From Candidatus Sumerlaeota bacterium (GTDB lineage: Bacteria; Sumerlaeota; Sumerlaeia; Sumerlaeales; Sumerlaeaceae): DNA of 58,824 bases. The position numbers were made by a program, and so were the translations under genes. The notes below the pieces were generated by a model, which was not told where the DNA came from, did no database searches, and was given only the letters and a program-made list of their open reading frames with translations. Position 1 is the first letter of the stretch; each line of letters begins with the position of its first letter. This document shows, in pieces, positions 8,337 through 16,512 of this stretch. The stretch is from contig JADFCV010000008.1 in NCBI GenBank assembly GCA_017161655.1, positions 1-58,824 of the forward strand. Reading direction: 5' to 3'.

Positions 8337-9434
8337 ATGGAACTAGCTCTCATTGGTTTAGCAAAATCAGGAAAGACGACCGTCTTTAATGCGCTCACAG
8401 GAGGCAAGGCGCAGACATCTGCTTTTGCTGGAGGGAAACTCGAACCCAATGTCGCAGTGGTGAAAGTCCCTGATCCACGCGTTGACAAGTTAGCAGAAAT
8501 TTATCAGCCGAAAAAGGTCACGCATGCGTCAGTGAAATATGTGGATGTGGCAGGACTGAGCCGAGATGATGCCGCGCCGCAAAAAGGGGTTCCGGAAGCA
8601 CTTCTTCAATACGTGTCTCGCGCGGATGCCCTTATTGCTGTCATCCGCGGCTTTGACGATAGCATTCACGGAGCGCCTCACATTGCTCATGACGTGGAAA
8701 CGGTTCACCTTGAGCTAATCTTCAGTGATTTGGCGAAGGTGGAAAATCGCCTTCAGAAGCTGGAAAAAACACTTCCCAAGCTCAGTGGCAAAGAACGTGA
8801 AACCCAACATTTCGAATACGAGGTGCTGCGCAAGCTGCATCCTCTGCTGCAGGACAACAAACCCGTGCGCGCTGCTGACCTCACCCCCGAAGAGGAAAAG
8901 GCAATTCGTGGCTTTCAATTCCTCTCGGGAAAACCGATTATGTACTTGCTAAACATTGCGGAGGGCGATCTTGCCCGCGGTGACAAGTTGCCCCGTGAGC
9001 TCACAGTGCCAGGCATCACGGATCAACCCCGCACGACAACGGCCTGGATCGCCGGCGAACTCGAGATGGAGATAGCGCAGCTCGAAGGCGAGGACCGAGA
9101 GGCTTTTCTGCGTGACTATCACATTGAGCGCCCCGCCGCGGAACGCATCATCAGCCTGAGTTACGAGCTCCTCGGCTACATTTCTTTTATCACCGTGGGA
9201 CCAGATGAAGTTCGCGCATGGACCATTCCGGCCGGCGCATTGGCCCCTCAGGCCGCTGGTGCAATTCACTCGGATTTCGAGCGAGGGTTCATTCGAGCCG
9301 AGGTGGTTCCTTACGACGAACTCATTCGGCACGGCTCATTTGCTAACGCGAAGAAGCACGGCCTGTGTCGACTGGAGGGCAAGAGCTACGTGGTTCAAGA
9401 TGGCGACGTCATCAATTTCCTGTTTAGTGTGTGA
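8337..9434 (+). CDS. ychF: YchF/Obg-like GTPase (DUF933/TGS C-terminus)
   Basis: 365 aa. The P-loop GLAKSGKTT (residues 7-15) differs from the usual GFPNVGKST of YchF, the G3 motif is DVAGL, and the position of G4 reads NIAE. An N-x-x-E in place of NKxD is characteristic of YchF, which prefers ATP. A helical coiled-coil insertion (LAKVENRLQKLEKTLPKL) and a C-terminal TGS-like end (LEGKSYVVQDGDVINFLFSV) complete the known order: G domain, coiled coil, TGS. The protein binds ribosomes in E. coli. The variant P-loop marks it as a divergent subfamily seen in several phyla. It is translationally close to the small lipoprotein gene behind it. Confidence 0.85.
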   Translation: MELALIGLAKSGKTTVFNALTGGKAQTSAFAGGKLEPNVAVVKVPDPRVDKLAEIYQPKKVTHASVKYVDVAGLSRDDAAPQKGVPEALLQYVSRADALIAVIRGFDDSIHGAPHIAHDVETVHLELIFSDLAKVENRLQKLEKTLPKLSGKERETQHFEYEVLRKLHPLLQDNKPVRAADLTPEEEKAIRGFQFLSGKPIMYLLNIAEGDLARGDKLPRELTVPGITDQPRTTTAWIAGELEMEIAQLEGEDREAFLRDYHIERPAAERIISLSYELLGYISFITVGPDEVRAWTIPAGALAPQAAGAIHSDFERGFIRAEVVPYDELIRHGSFANAKKHGLCRLEGKSYVVQDGDVINFLFSV

Positions 9435-9439
9435 GAACC

Positions 9440-9754
9440 ATGAATGAAACGAACAAACACACAGCCCTGAAATCCGCGTGGGCAAAATGCAGGGCGAGAG
9501 GGCTAATTCTCGGTTGCTCCTTGCTGCTCGCGGCATGTGCAACGGAGCAAGGGACGGATCAATCAGCAAATGCCGACACAGGCAGCGCATCTCCCCCTTC
9601 CGCGATGGACCACACTTACCACGGCGAAGCTGTAAAAGCGCGGGCGAGAGCTATTCGTGCTTTGGACAATGTGGACGCCCAGCGCAAAGATCTCCAACAG
9701 GAAGAACGCTCGTTCGAGCGACCGGCTGAGCCTACTCCGCGCGAAAACCCTTGA
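9440..9754 (+). CDS. Small lipoprotein
   Basis: 104 aa from the ATG at 9440; an in-frame GTG at 9431 overlaps the ychF stop and could also be used. A hydrophobic segment LILGCSLLLAAC ends in a lipobox with Cys33 as the lipidation site, so the mature protein would be a short (about 70 aa), Ala/Glu/Arg-rich lipoprotein with no known domain. The n-region is unusually long (about 20 residues). The short gap after ychF suggests one transcript. The function is unknown. Confidence 0.65.
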   Translation: MNETNKHTALKSAWAKCRARGLILGCSLLLAACATEQGTDQSANADTGSASPPSAMDHTYHGEAVKARARAIRALDNVDAQRKDLQQEERSFERPAEPTPRENP

Positions 9755-9931
9755 GGCTGCCATTCACTTTTCGCACCTCATTCCCGCTTCCATACTGCAC
9801 GTGTCACGGCATCTCTGTGACGCGCCTCCGGGCAGGCGCATGGGGGACGTATAAAAGAGCCAGCAAGATGTAACACGACAGTAAAGCAAGGTGAAGAAAT
9901 GTAGCAGGCGGCGTACTCAAGGATTAGCGGA

Positions 9932-11674
9932 ATGAACATACTGGGAATTTCGGCATTCTATCACGACTCAGCAGCGGCTCTTGTGCAGGACGGCCAACTC
10001 GTGGCTGCCGCTCAGGAGGAACGTTTCACGCGCAAGAAACACGATGAGGGCTTTCCTATCCATGCCATTCGCTACTGTTTGCGAGAAGCGAATCTCGACG
10101 TCACCGATCTCGATTACGTCGTCTTCTACGATAAGCCCTTCACGAAGTTCGAACGGCTGCTTTTCACCTACTTTGAACAATTCCCTCGCGGCATTGGGAC
10201 GTTCATCCACTCGATGCCCATTTGGATGAAAGATAAGCTCTGGATTAAGTCGATTATCCGTCACGAACTCGGCTACAAAGGCGAAATCCTTTTCAACGAC
10301 CACCACCAATCGCACGCAGCCAGCGCCTTTCTTGTGTCGCCCTTCGAGAATGCCGCGATTCTCACGGTTGATGGCGTGGGCGAATGGAGTACGTCTACGT
10401 GGGGCGTCGGACGCGGTAACCAGATCGAGCTACTTTTCGAAACTCGCTTCCCCCATTCGCTGGGGCTTTTTTATAGCGCCTACACGTACTACCTTGGGTT
10501 CAAGGTCAACAGTGCCGAGTACAAAGTCATGGGATTGGCTCCCTATGGCCAACCGCGCTTTTACGACCGCGTCCGCGAGACCATCGAATGGAAGTCCGAC
10601 GGCAGTTTTCGCCTCAATCTTGAATACTTTGATTTTTTGCACGGCTTGAGGATGACAAGTGCGCGGTTCCACGAGCTGTTTGGTGGTCCGCCTCGCCAAC
10701 CCGAGACCCGCCTCACGCAACGCGAGTTCGACATCGCGGCCAGTGTGCAAAAAGTGACCGACGAAATCATGGTGGCGCTGGCTCGCCATATTCGCCAGGA
10801 GACCGGTATGCGCCACCTGTGTATGGCAGGAGGTGTGGCTTTGAACTGCGTCGCCAACGCAAAAGTTCTCGAAGAGGCGGGGTTCGAGGATGTTTGGGTG
10901 CAACCCGCAGCGGGCGATGCCGGCGGAGCACTGGGTGCAGCTTTCTATCTTTGGAATACCGTGCTGGGCAATCCACGCAGCTTCGAGATGGAGCATGCCT
11001 ACTGGGGGCCACAATACTCAGAAGAAGAGTGCCGCAGTGGCCTTGACGCGCTTGGTGCGCGTTACCGACGACTCGAACCTGATCAGCTCGTCCGCGAAGT
11101 TGCGCAACTCATCGCGGCAAATCAGGTGGTCGGCTGGTTTCAGGGCCGCATGGAATTTGGGCCACGGGCGCTGGGCTCACGCAGTATTCTTGCCGATGCG
11201 CGCGATCCGAAAATGAAGGACACCCTCAACATGAAAATTAAATTCCGCGAGGGGTTCCGCCCGTTTGCGCCCTCAGTGCTCCACGACAAGGCCCCGGAGT
11301 TCTTCGAAATGAACGGCCTTCGCAAAAGCCCTTTCATGCTCTTTGTGGCCAACGTGCGACCCGACAAACGTGTGATTCCTTCGGTGACCCATGTAGACGG
11401 CAGTGCGCGCTTGCAGACCGTCGAGCGGCATCTCAACCCCCTCTATTATGATCTCATTGCAGAGTTCGAGCGCCAGACAGGGGTGCCGGTGATCATCAAC
11501 ACAAGCTTCAACGTTCGTGGCGAGCCCATTGTCTGCACACCTGCGGACGCCTACCGTTGCTTCATGCGAACGAACATGGACTATTTGGTGGTCGGCCCCT
11601 TCCTTATGGACAAACGCGAACAGCCCCCCTGGCAGGAAGAAGGCGATTGGCGCAAACTCTTTCCGCTTGACTGA
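9932..11674 (+). CDS. Carbamoyltransferase, NodU/CmcH/TobZ family
   Basis: 580 aa, of normal length for the family. It starts MNILGISAFYHDSAAALV, the classic N-terminus. The metal-binding region of the Kae1-like domain is seen as DHHQSHAASAF (His124, His125, His128). The actin-like ATP-binding part includes MAGGVALNCVANAK and the QPAAGDAGGALGAA loop. The C-terminal carbamoyltransferase_C domain carries GRMEFGPRALGSRSILADAR and NTSFNVRGEPIVCTPADA. Family members transfer a carbamoyl group from carbamoyl phosphate to hydroxyls of sugars or antibiotics (nodulation factors, tobramycin, cephamycin). No glycosyltransferase or antibiotic gene adjoins it, so the acceptor is unknown. Confidence 0.93.
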   Translation: MNILGISAFYHDSAAALVQDGQLVAAAQEERFTRKKHDEGFPIHAIRYCLREANLDVTDLDYVVFYDKPFTKFERLLFTYFEQFPRGIGTFIHSMPIWMKDKLWIKSIIRHELGYKGEILFNDHHQSHAASAFLVSPFENAAILTVDGVGEWSTSTWGVGRGNQIELLFETRFPHSLGLFYSAYTYYLGFKVNSAEYKVMGLAPYGQPRFYDRVRETIEWKSDGSFRLNLEYFDFLHGLRMTSARFHELFGGPPRQPETRLTQREFDIAASVQKVTDEIMVALARHIRQETGMRHLCMAGGVALNCVANAKVLEEAGFEDVWVQPAAGDAGGALGAAFYLWNTVLGNPRSFEMEHAYWGPQYSEEECRSGLDALGARYRRLEPDQLVREVAQLIAANQVVGWFQGRMEFGPRALGSRSILADARDPKMKDTLNMKIKFREGFRPFAPSVLHDKAPEFFEMNGLRKSPFMLFVANVRPDKRVIPSVTHVDGSARLQTVERHLNPLYYDLIAEFERQTGVPVIINTSFNVRGEPIVCTPADAYRCFMRTNMDYLVVGPFLMDKREQPPWQEEGDWRKLFPLD

Positions 11675-11810
11675 CAACGGCTTTGCTCCAAACTTGAAGA
11701 AACATAAGAAACATCTGTATCCGCAACAGGCACCCCAACACGGCTCTCCACTCGTTTGAGAAAAGAAGAGATAAACGGTGGTTGGCGCAAAGGGGGATGC
11801 TGGTGCGTGT

Positions 11811-11829
11811 GTGCAGCAGGTCGCTGCAC
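11811..11829 (+). other. Small hairpin in the leader of rpsU
   Basis: GTGCAGC (11811-11817) pairs perfectly with GCTGCAC (11823-11829) around a 5-nt loop. No T-run follows, so it is not an intrinsic terminator of the carbamoyltransferase gene. It lies about 80 nt ahead of the bS21 start and could be a leader structure or an accident. Confidence 0.25.
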
Positions 11830-11910
11830 CGAAGAACACGCTGTGGTGTCGTGCGTGGGATGGCGCCGACAGCCGAGACACTCCGAAAATAGAAAGGAGG
11901 GATATGGCGG

Positions 11911-12126
11911 ATGGCAGTTGTGACAGTTGATCCGAATGAGTCTCTGGACAAGGTCCTTAAGCGTTTCAAAAAGGAATGCCAGAAAGCAGGTATCTTGTCG
12001 GAGCTCCGCCGGCGTGAGCATTACGAAAAGCCGAGCGTTCGCCGCCGCCGTAAGATCGAGGCTGCGCGGCGCAAAGCCCGTCGGCGCGAAATGAAGTTAC
12101 GCAAGAAGTTAGAAGCCGCAGGCTAA
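11911..12126 (+). CDS. rpsU: Small-subunit ribosomal protein bS21
   Basis: 71 aa, highly basic, beginning [20 protein letters not shown] and carrying the bS21 core [15 protein letters not shown], with a Lys/Arg-rich C-terminal helix. It sits on the 30S platform near the anti-Shine-Dalgarno end of 16S rRNA and assists initiation. The ribosome-binding site AAAGGAGG (11893-11900) is 10 nt from this ATG. A second, out-of-frame ATG at 11904 lies nearer to it and opens an 8-codon frame closing at 11930. A terminator follows at 12188. Confidence 0.96.
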   Translation: MAVVTVDPNESLDKVLKRFKKECQKAGILSELRRREHYEKPSVRRRRKIEAARRKARRREMKLRKKLEAAG

Positions 12127-12187
12127 GTCAGAAAACGCCTGCGAGTGGCTAACCACACTTAGACCTGCAAACAAACGAAACCAGAGA

Positions 12188-12223
12188 AGCGAGCAGTTGC
12201 GGCAAGAGGCGCTGCTCGCTTTT
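12188..12223 (+). terminator. Intrinsic terminator after rpsU
   Basis: The inverted repeat AGCGAGCAG (12188-12196) / CTGCTCGCT (12212-12220) is a perfect 9-bp stem with a 15-nt loop, running into TTTT at 12220-12223. It separates rpsU from the CoA-binding protein gene. Confidence 0.75.
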
Positions 12224-12246
12224 GCTTTCCAGACGGAGAAGAGGCC

Positions 12247-12612
12247 ATGCGCGTAGCAATTGTGGGAGCATCACGCAATCGGGCAAAATATGGCAATCGG
12301 GCGGTGAGGGCATACCTTCGCCAAGGGCACGAGGTGTTCCCCATCAACCCCTTTGCCGAAGAGATCGAAGGCCTTCGCGCCTATCCCAACGTCACATCTC
12401 TTCCTGAGGGCCGACTGGACCGAGTGCTGCTCTACGTTCCACCCGAAATTGGCATCAAGGTCCTTGACGAATTGGCTAACCGTGAAGTGGGCGAAGTTTG
12501 GGCTAACCCAGGGAGTGAAAGCGAGGAGCTTTTCCGTAAAGCGCAAGAGCTGGGACTAAAAGTCATTTACGCTTGCGCCATCCTGGACATCGGCGAATCG
12601 CCGCAAATCTGA
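12247..12612 (+). CDS. CoA-binding-domain protein (YccU-like)
   Basis: 121 aa, a single CoA_binding_2-type Rossmann domain. It begins VAIVGASRNRAKYGNRAVRAY, continues with GHEVFPINPFAEEIEGLRAY and LDRVLLYVPP, and ends in the conserved C-terminal part EVWANPGSESEELFRKAQELGLKVIYACAI. This is the usual length and order for the family, whose members bind CoA or nucleotides but have no agreed cellular role. The ribosome-binding site GGAGAAGAGG sits ahead of the ATG. The gene follows the rpsU terminator and should have its own promoter, which I cannot place. Confidence 0.88.
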   Translation: MRVAIVGASRNRAKYGNRAVRAYLRQGHEVFPINPFAEEIEGLRAYPNVTSLPEGRLDRVLLYVPPEIGIKVLDELANREVGEVWANPGSESEELFRKAQELGLKVIYACAILDIGESPQI

Positions 12613-13031
12613 GAGAACAGCGGTCATTCTCGGAGGATCACCGTTTTCTCGACCCTTTAGCCCAAAATCAGCTCCCGTCTTGTGCCCTATCGCCACAGCA
12701 TCTAACGAGTTTCCGCCTTTGCCGTTGCGGATTCAGCCGGCGCCCGTCTTCTTCCACTCAGGGGACGGGATGAGCGACACCTTGCGCGAGTGGCATAAGG
12801 GAACCGGCCTTCGAAACCGTCGCCTTGCTAGCACCCTCGCGGACCAAGCGCGCAAGCAAACGAGACAAAACGTGAGATGGCGTGATCCAAGCCCGGAAAT
12901 GTTCCGTCTCGCGAGACGGCGCGGCACCATAAGACTCATCAAAAAGACGAGCATGGGAAGCGAAAAAACGTTGCGGGCGATCGCGCCAGGAAAGTTTACC
13001 AGGGGCCAGGCTCCCCGGTCTTGATCCGAAT
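12613..13031. other. Convergent intergenic region, no gene recognised
   Basis: About 420 bp between the convergent CoA-binding and sppA genes. Open frames on both strands (for example 12680-13024 plus) have no ribosome-binding site and no recognisable protein features. The only structure I see is the imperfect hairpin at 12998-13019 (ACCAGGGG/CTCCCCGGT), which lacks a clear T-run on either strand and may terminate sppA transcription. Confidence 0.5.
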
Positions 13032-15233
13032 TCACTCGAGCACGAAAACACATGGCATAACGCACGCCACTTTCTCAGTGTGAAGAATTCTCGCAAATTG
13101 GACCGCAAGACGCAAAGGCGTGCTAAATTGAAGCAAACCTTCGAGAGCAGCAGCGTTTTGGCCAGCGTGCAGGGGAGACCTCAGGGACATCGGGAGAGTG
13201 AATGACTCAGCAATGTTTTTCTCCAAGAAGCGCTCGCCGGCCTGGCTCAGGACGGTGTTCACGAAGGAAGTCGCTAACGGCAGGCGGTCCGGCTGGGAGC
13301 CCTTCGCTTCACCTGACATCACAACTCCAACTTGTGGCGCCTGGCCAATTGGCTTCTGCTCGCTGGTTGCCAATTGCGCATTCACCCCCATCGCCTTTTG
13401 CAACACGTCCAGGAGAGTCAGCTCTTTCGGATATGCGACGAGAGAGATTTTTTCGTCTGGCGAAAGGCCAAGCTGGCGCTTGATTTCTAACACGGCACGG
13501 CTAAAGCCACCGAGTTCGTCCACGAGCCCGACGGCCCGCGCTTGAGCCCCCGTGTAAACTCGCCCCTGAGCAAGCTGCTCGAGGGCAACCGTTGTCATGC
13601 TGCGTTGACGCGCTGCTTTCGCGACGAACTCGTCGTAAGTCTGGCGCATGAGTTTTTCGATCAGCAGGCGCTCATCAGGAGAAAATCCGCCCGTCTCGGA
13701 AAAAAGGTTCGCGTACCGTCCGCGCGCTATGGTCGTCTTCCGGATGCCAAGCTTATCGTAAGTGCCAGCGAGATCAACCTTGCCCCCAACCACACCGATC
13801 GAACCAGTGACGGTCATGGGATTTGCGATGATCCGACCAGCCGCCATAGCAACATAATATCCGCCGGAAGCAGCCACATCTCCCATGGACGCCACCACCG
13901 GTTTCTTTTTGCCTAATTCGACAATGCGGCGGAACAACACATCCGACGCGAAGGCCGATCCCCCCGGGCTATTGACGCGGAGGATCACGCCCTTGATGGC
14001 AGGGTCTTTTTCAATCTCATCCAGGATTTTCAAGTAATCGTCGGCCGCGATTTCGTCCGCGTCGCTGAGATCAAGATTATCCGACGAGCCGGGAACGATT
14101 GGACCAACGGCGTAAACCACAGCCACTTGAGGGAACTTGCTTTCTTTAGCCACTGCTGCCGACTTGCTCAGCGCAGAGAAAAGGGAAAGAAGATTGAGCT
14201 CTTCTGGCTTTGAGCGTTTGTCTGTTCCATAATCATCAGCTAAAACGACTTTGGCCCCCGTGCTCCGGTACGCCTCCGCCACTTCTTCGCGGTACGCAAG
14301 ACGATCCACCAAACGAAAATCCAGCGCCTCACGTGCAGTGAGAGGACCGCGATCGATCAGAGTTTCCACGGTTGCTGTGGTCATCCGGCGCCCCGCCGCG
14401 ATGGCCTCCACAAGCTGACGATAGGCATCGTCCACCAGCGCCTGCATGTTCTGCCGAGCAGGCGAAGTGAAGTCGTCCTCGGTAAACATTTCGCCATAGG
14501 ACTTATATTGGCCGATGTGCACAACATCGGCACGCGCACCAATCTTCTCTAATAATCTTTTAAAAAAATATCCCTCGACTTTTGCTCCCACAAGCATGAG
14601 AGCGTTGGAAGGAGGCATGATGATTTCGTCGCAAGCGAGAGCCAAAAGATAACCCGACTGAGAATCATCATTGAGCACGGCAATTGTGTGCTTCCCAGCG
14701 CGCCGCAGTTCTTCCACCCCCTGGCGCATTTCCTGAACGGTGGCTGTGCCTACACCGAACGCCGATAATTCGAGCACGACCGTGCTCACCGCGGCATCGT
14801 CGCGTAACCGCACAAAAAGCTCAAGCGTATCCTTGAGCGACCGACGGCGTGGTCCGAGGAACCGAAGCCCTCCTCCTCGTTCGGAAATTTCCCCACCAAG
14901 CGGCACCGTGACCACAAGTGCAGCCGCTGGTTTCGTCGTTTTTGTATCTGCTTTCGCTAACTCAGCTGAAAGAGCCGACTGCTGCGACGGGCCAACCTTG
15001 ATTTCAACGCTCGTGGTTGCGCTTTCACCACGTAGGGAGCGGGCATCGCGAGTGGCAGTGGTCTCGCCTCGCTTGCTTTCGGATACAGATTTCTGTCGCT
15101 CCCGTCCACGCGATACCTTCGTTTCAGCCGCTCCCCCCTTGCGCGGCTCTGCGCCGACAGCAGTTTGGCTGAAAGAGCCGAGGATGACAGCAACTAACGC
15201 TGCAACAAGAAACCCCAAAAAGGTGCGCCACAT
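13032..15233 (-). CDS. sppA: Signal peptide peptidase SppA (67K type, protease IV)
   Basis: 733 aa from ATG 15233, chosen because it starts directly at a signal peptide (MWRTFLGFLVAALVAVILG) and has GAGG nine nt upstream; in-frame starts at 15290 and 15341 overlap or abut argA and are less attractive. Two tandem S49 domains are present. The N-terminal one carries the general-base Lys244 (HIGQYKSYGEMF), and the C-terminal one the nucleophile Ser456 (VAASGGYYVA), matching K209/S409 of E. coli SppA. The family forms a membrane-bound tetramer that degrades cleaved signal peptides in the periplasm. A Lys/Ser/Glu-rich stretch of about 75 residues after the signal peptide is extra. It is co-transcribed with argA. 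Confidence 0.92.
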   Translation of the reverse strand: MWRTFLGFLVAALVAVILGSFSQTAVGAEPRKGGAAETKVSRGRERQKSVSESKRGETTATRDARSLRGESATTSVEIKVGPSQQSALSAELAKADTKTTKPAAALVVTVPLGGEISERGGGLRFLGPRRRSLKDTLELFVRLRDDAAVSTVVLELSAFGVGTATVQEMRQGVEELRRAGKHTIAVLNDDSQSGYLLALACDEIIMPPSNALMLVGAKVEGYFFKRLLEKIGARADVVHIGQYKSYGEMFTEDDFTSPARQNMQALVDDAYRQLVEAIAAGRRMTTATVETLIDRGPLTAREALDFRLVDRLAYREEVAEAYRSTGAKVVLADDYGTDKRSKPEELNLLSLFSALSKSAAVAKESKFPQVAVVYAVGPIVPGSSDNLDLSDADEIAADDYLKILDEIEKDPAIKGVILRVNSPGGSAFASDVLFRRIVELGKKKPVVASMGDVAASGGYYVAMAAGRIIANPMTVTGSIGVVGGKVDLAGTYDKLGIRKTTIARGRYANLFSETGGFSPDERLLIEKLMRQTYDEFVAKAARQRSMTTVALEQLAQGRVYTGAQARAVGLVDELGGFSRAVLEIKRQLGLSPDEKISLVAYPKELTLLDVLQKAMGVNAQLATSEQKPIGQAPQVGVVMSGEAKGSQPDRLPLATSFVNTVLSQAGERFLEKNIAESFTLPMSLRSPLHAGQNAAALEGLLQFSTPLRLAVQFARILHTEKVACVMPCVFVLE

Positions 15234-15295
15234 GTCCTTTGACCTCACGAATCCAGGTTGAAGATACGACGCAACGACGCGCTTTCCCATTAAGC

Positions 15296-15874
15296 TCAGG
15301 ATGCTAGCGATTCCGCTTCCCGCGAACCATAGAGGTAACACATCATCGCCGTTTCATTGCAGTTGGGAAATTTATGGCACTTAATGCACTCGCCCCACAC
15401 TTTGTGCGGCAGCATGCTCCGATCGATGATCTGGAAGCCGAAGCGTGAAAAAAACTCTGGTTTGTAGGTTAGCGCAAAAACGCGCCGCAGACCAAGCTCG
15501 CGCGCTTCGTCGAGGCAGCGTTGCACGACCAGCTTGCCGTAGCCACGGCCTTGAGCCTGCGGTGCCACAGCCACACTTTTGAGCTCGGCAAGGTCATCCC
15601 AAGTCACGTGTATTGCGGCGCAGGCAACGATATGGCCGTCCTCCTCCACGATGGTGAAATCACGCATGGTTTCATAAAGCTCGTTCAGGCTGCGGTGAAG
15701 CATTTCCCCGCGGTCTGCAAAGATATGGATGAGCTTCTGTATGCGCGGCACATCCTCCACGCGCGCCTTGCGAACCACTGCCTGCTGCGCCGTTGTTTGG
15801 GGCAACCGAGTCGAATCCTTTCTTTGAAAAGTGGGCCTACCCGCCTTCGATGCTGCTGGTGCGTTCCGCTTCAT
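15296..15874 (-). CDS. argA: GNAT N-acetyltransferase, N-acetylglutamate synthase-like
   Basis: 192 aa with an N-terminal low-complexity extension of about 35 residues, then a GNAT domain. RKARVEDVPRIQKLI opens the fold, VAVAPQAQGRGYGKLVV is the acetyl-CoA pyrophosphate loop (Q/R-x-x-G-x-G/A), and the C-terminal LPHKVWGECIKCHKFPNC is the signature of short, stand-alone ArgA-type synthases that acetylate glutamate in arginine synthesis. The Cys pairs at the end are typical. The ribosome-binding site AAGGGG precedes the ATG. The sppA start lies about 60 nt downstream of its stop, so the two are one transcript. Other arg genes are not in the window. Confidence 0.82.
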   Translation of the reverse strand: MKRNAPAASKAGRPTFQRKDSTRLPQTTAQQAVVRKARVEDVPRIQKLIHIFADRGEMLHRSLNELYETMRDFTIVEEDGHIVACAAIHVTWDDLAELKSVAVAPQAQGRGYGKLVVQRCLDEARELGLRRVFALTYKPEFFSRFGFQIIDRSMLPHKVWGECIKCHKFPNCNETAMMCYLYGSREAESLAS

Positions 15875-16512
15875 TGCCCCTTTTGCACCTGCGGTCTGGG
15901 CATCGCTGGCGTGTCATTTGGTTTTACCCACCGTAGGATAGCTCATTCAAGGCACCAAGCCGTGGGAAACCTCACGCTGGGCACACTCCAAAGCGAGATG
16001 TGGCACACATCTTGACCCGCCATGCAGTGTTCGAATTGTCGCACGAAGTGCCGGGGCGATCGCACTGCTCCAGAAATTCCTTCGATCAAAAGTCCACGTT
16101 GCTCGTTCTTTGCTTCAAAAAATGGTCAACGCGACAATCCTTGTCATGGGTTGTGCGCTGGGGCGTAAAAACTCATCGAGAAATCGAGTATATGATGACA
16201 GAAAGCGCGGTAGCGTATAGTCCCGACGGAGGGCATGGCTGCCAGCGATATCTCGCCAGATTGCGGGAGATGGATCATGATGTGCAGGGAGGAGGGCACC
16301 GCTTGGGGCCGCAAGTTCAGGCGCTCCGGTCGAGGGGAGGACGGAGCGAGGGGGATAAGCGGCGAAAACCTCAGCGGTCCTCTCCTTCCAATTTTCTCCA
16401 TCCCCGTTCTGCAGATAGGACAGGTCCTCGACCGCGCCCCGTCCCGGCAAAATCACGATCCGCATCAGACACCTGCTGCACTGCGCACATGGCTTCGAGA
16501 GGAGGGCCAACG
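15875..16512. other. Long non-coding stretch upstream of the helicase gene
   Basis: About 640 bp between the divergent argA and helicase genes. The helicase frame is open back to 16000, but that extension is Arg/Ser/Gly-rich without family similarity, and a strong ribosome-binding site sits at the ATG of 16513. A sigma-54-like TGGCAC-N5-TTGA occurs at 16001-16015 but lacks the essential -12 GC. I see no RNA gene, repeat or clear promoter here. The length is unusual for this window. Confidence 0.5.

Noticed and set aside
12680-13024. Plus-strand frame of 114 aa in the convergent gap
   Set aside because: No ribosome-binding site, Arg-rich composition, no recognisable motif, and overlapping frames of similar length on the other strand.
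16001-16015. Sigma-54-like promoter (TGGCAC-N5-TTGA)
   Set aside because: The -12 position reads GA instead of the nearly invariant GC, and it lies 500 bp from the gene.
16000-16512. N-terminal extension of the helicase frame
   Set aside because: Although open, it is Arg/Ser-rich with no family similarity, and the ATG at 16513 has a strong ribosome-binding site.
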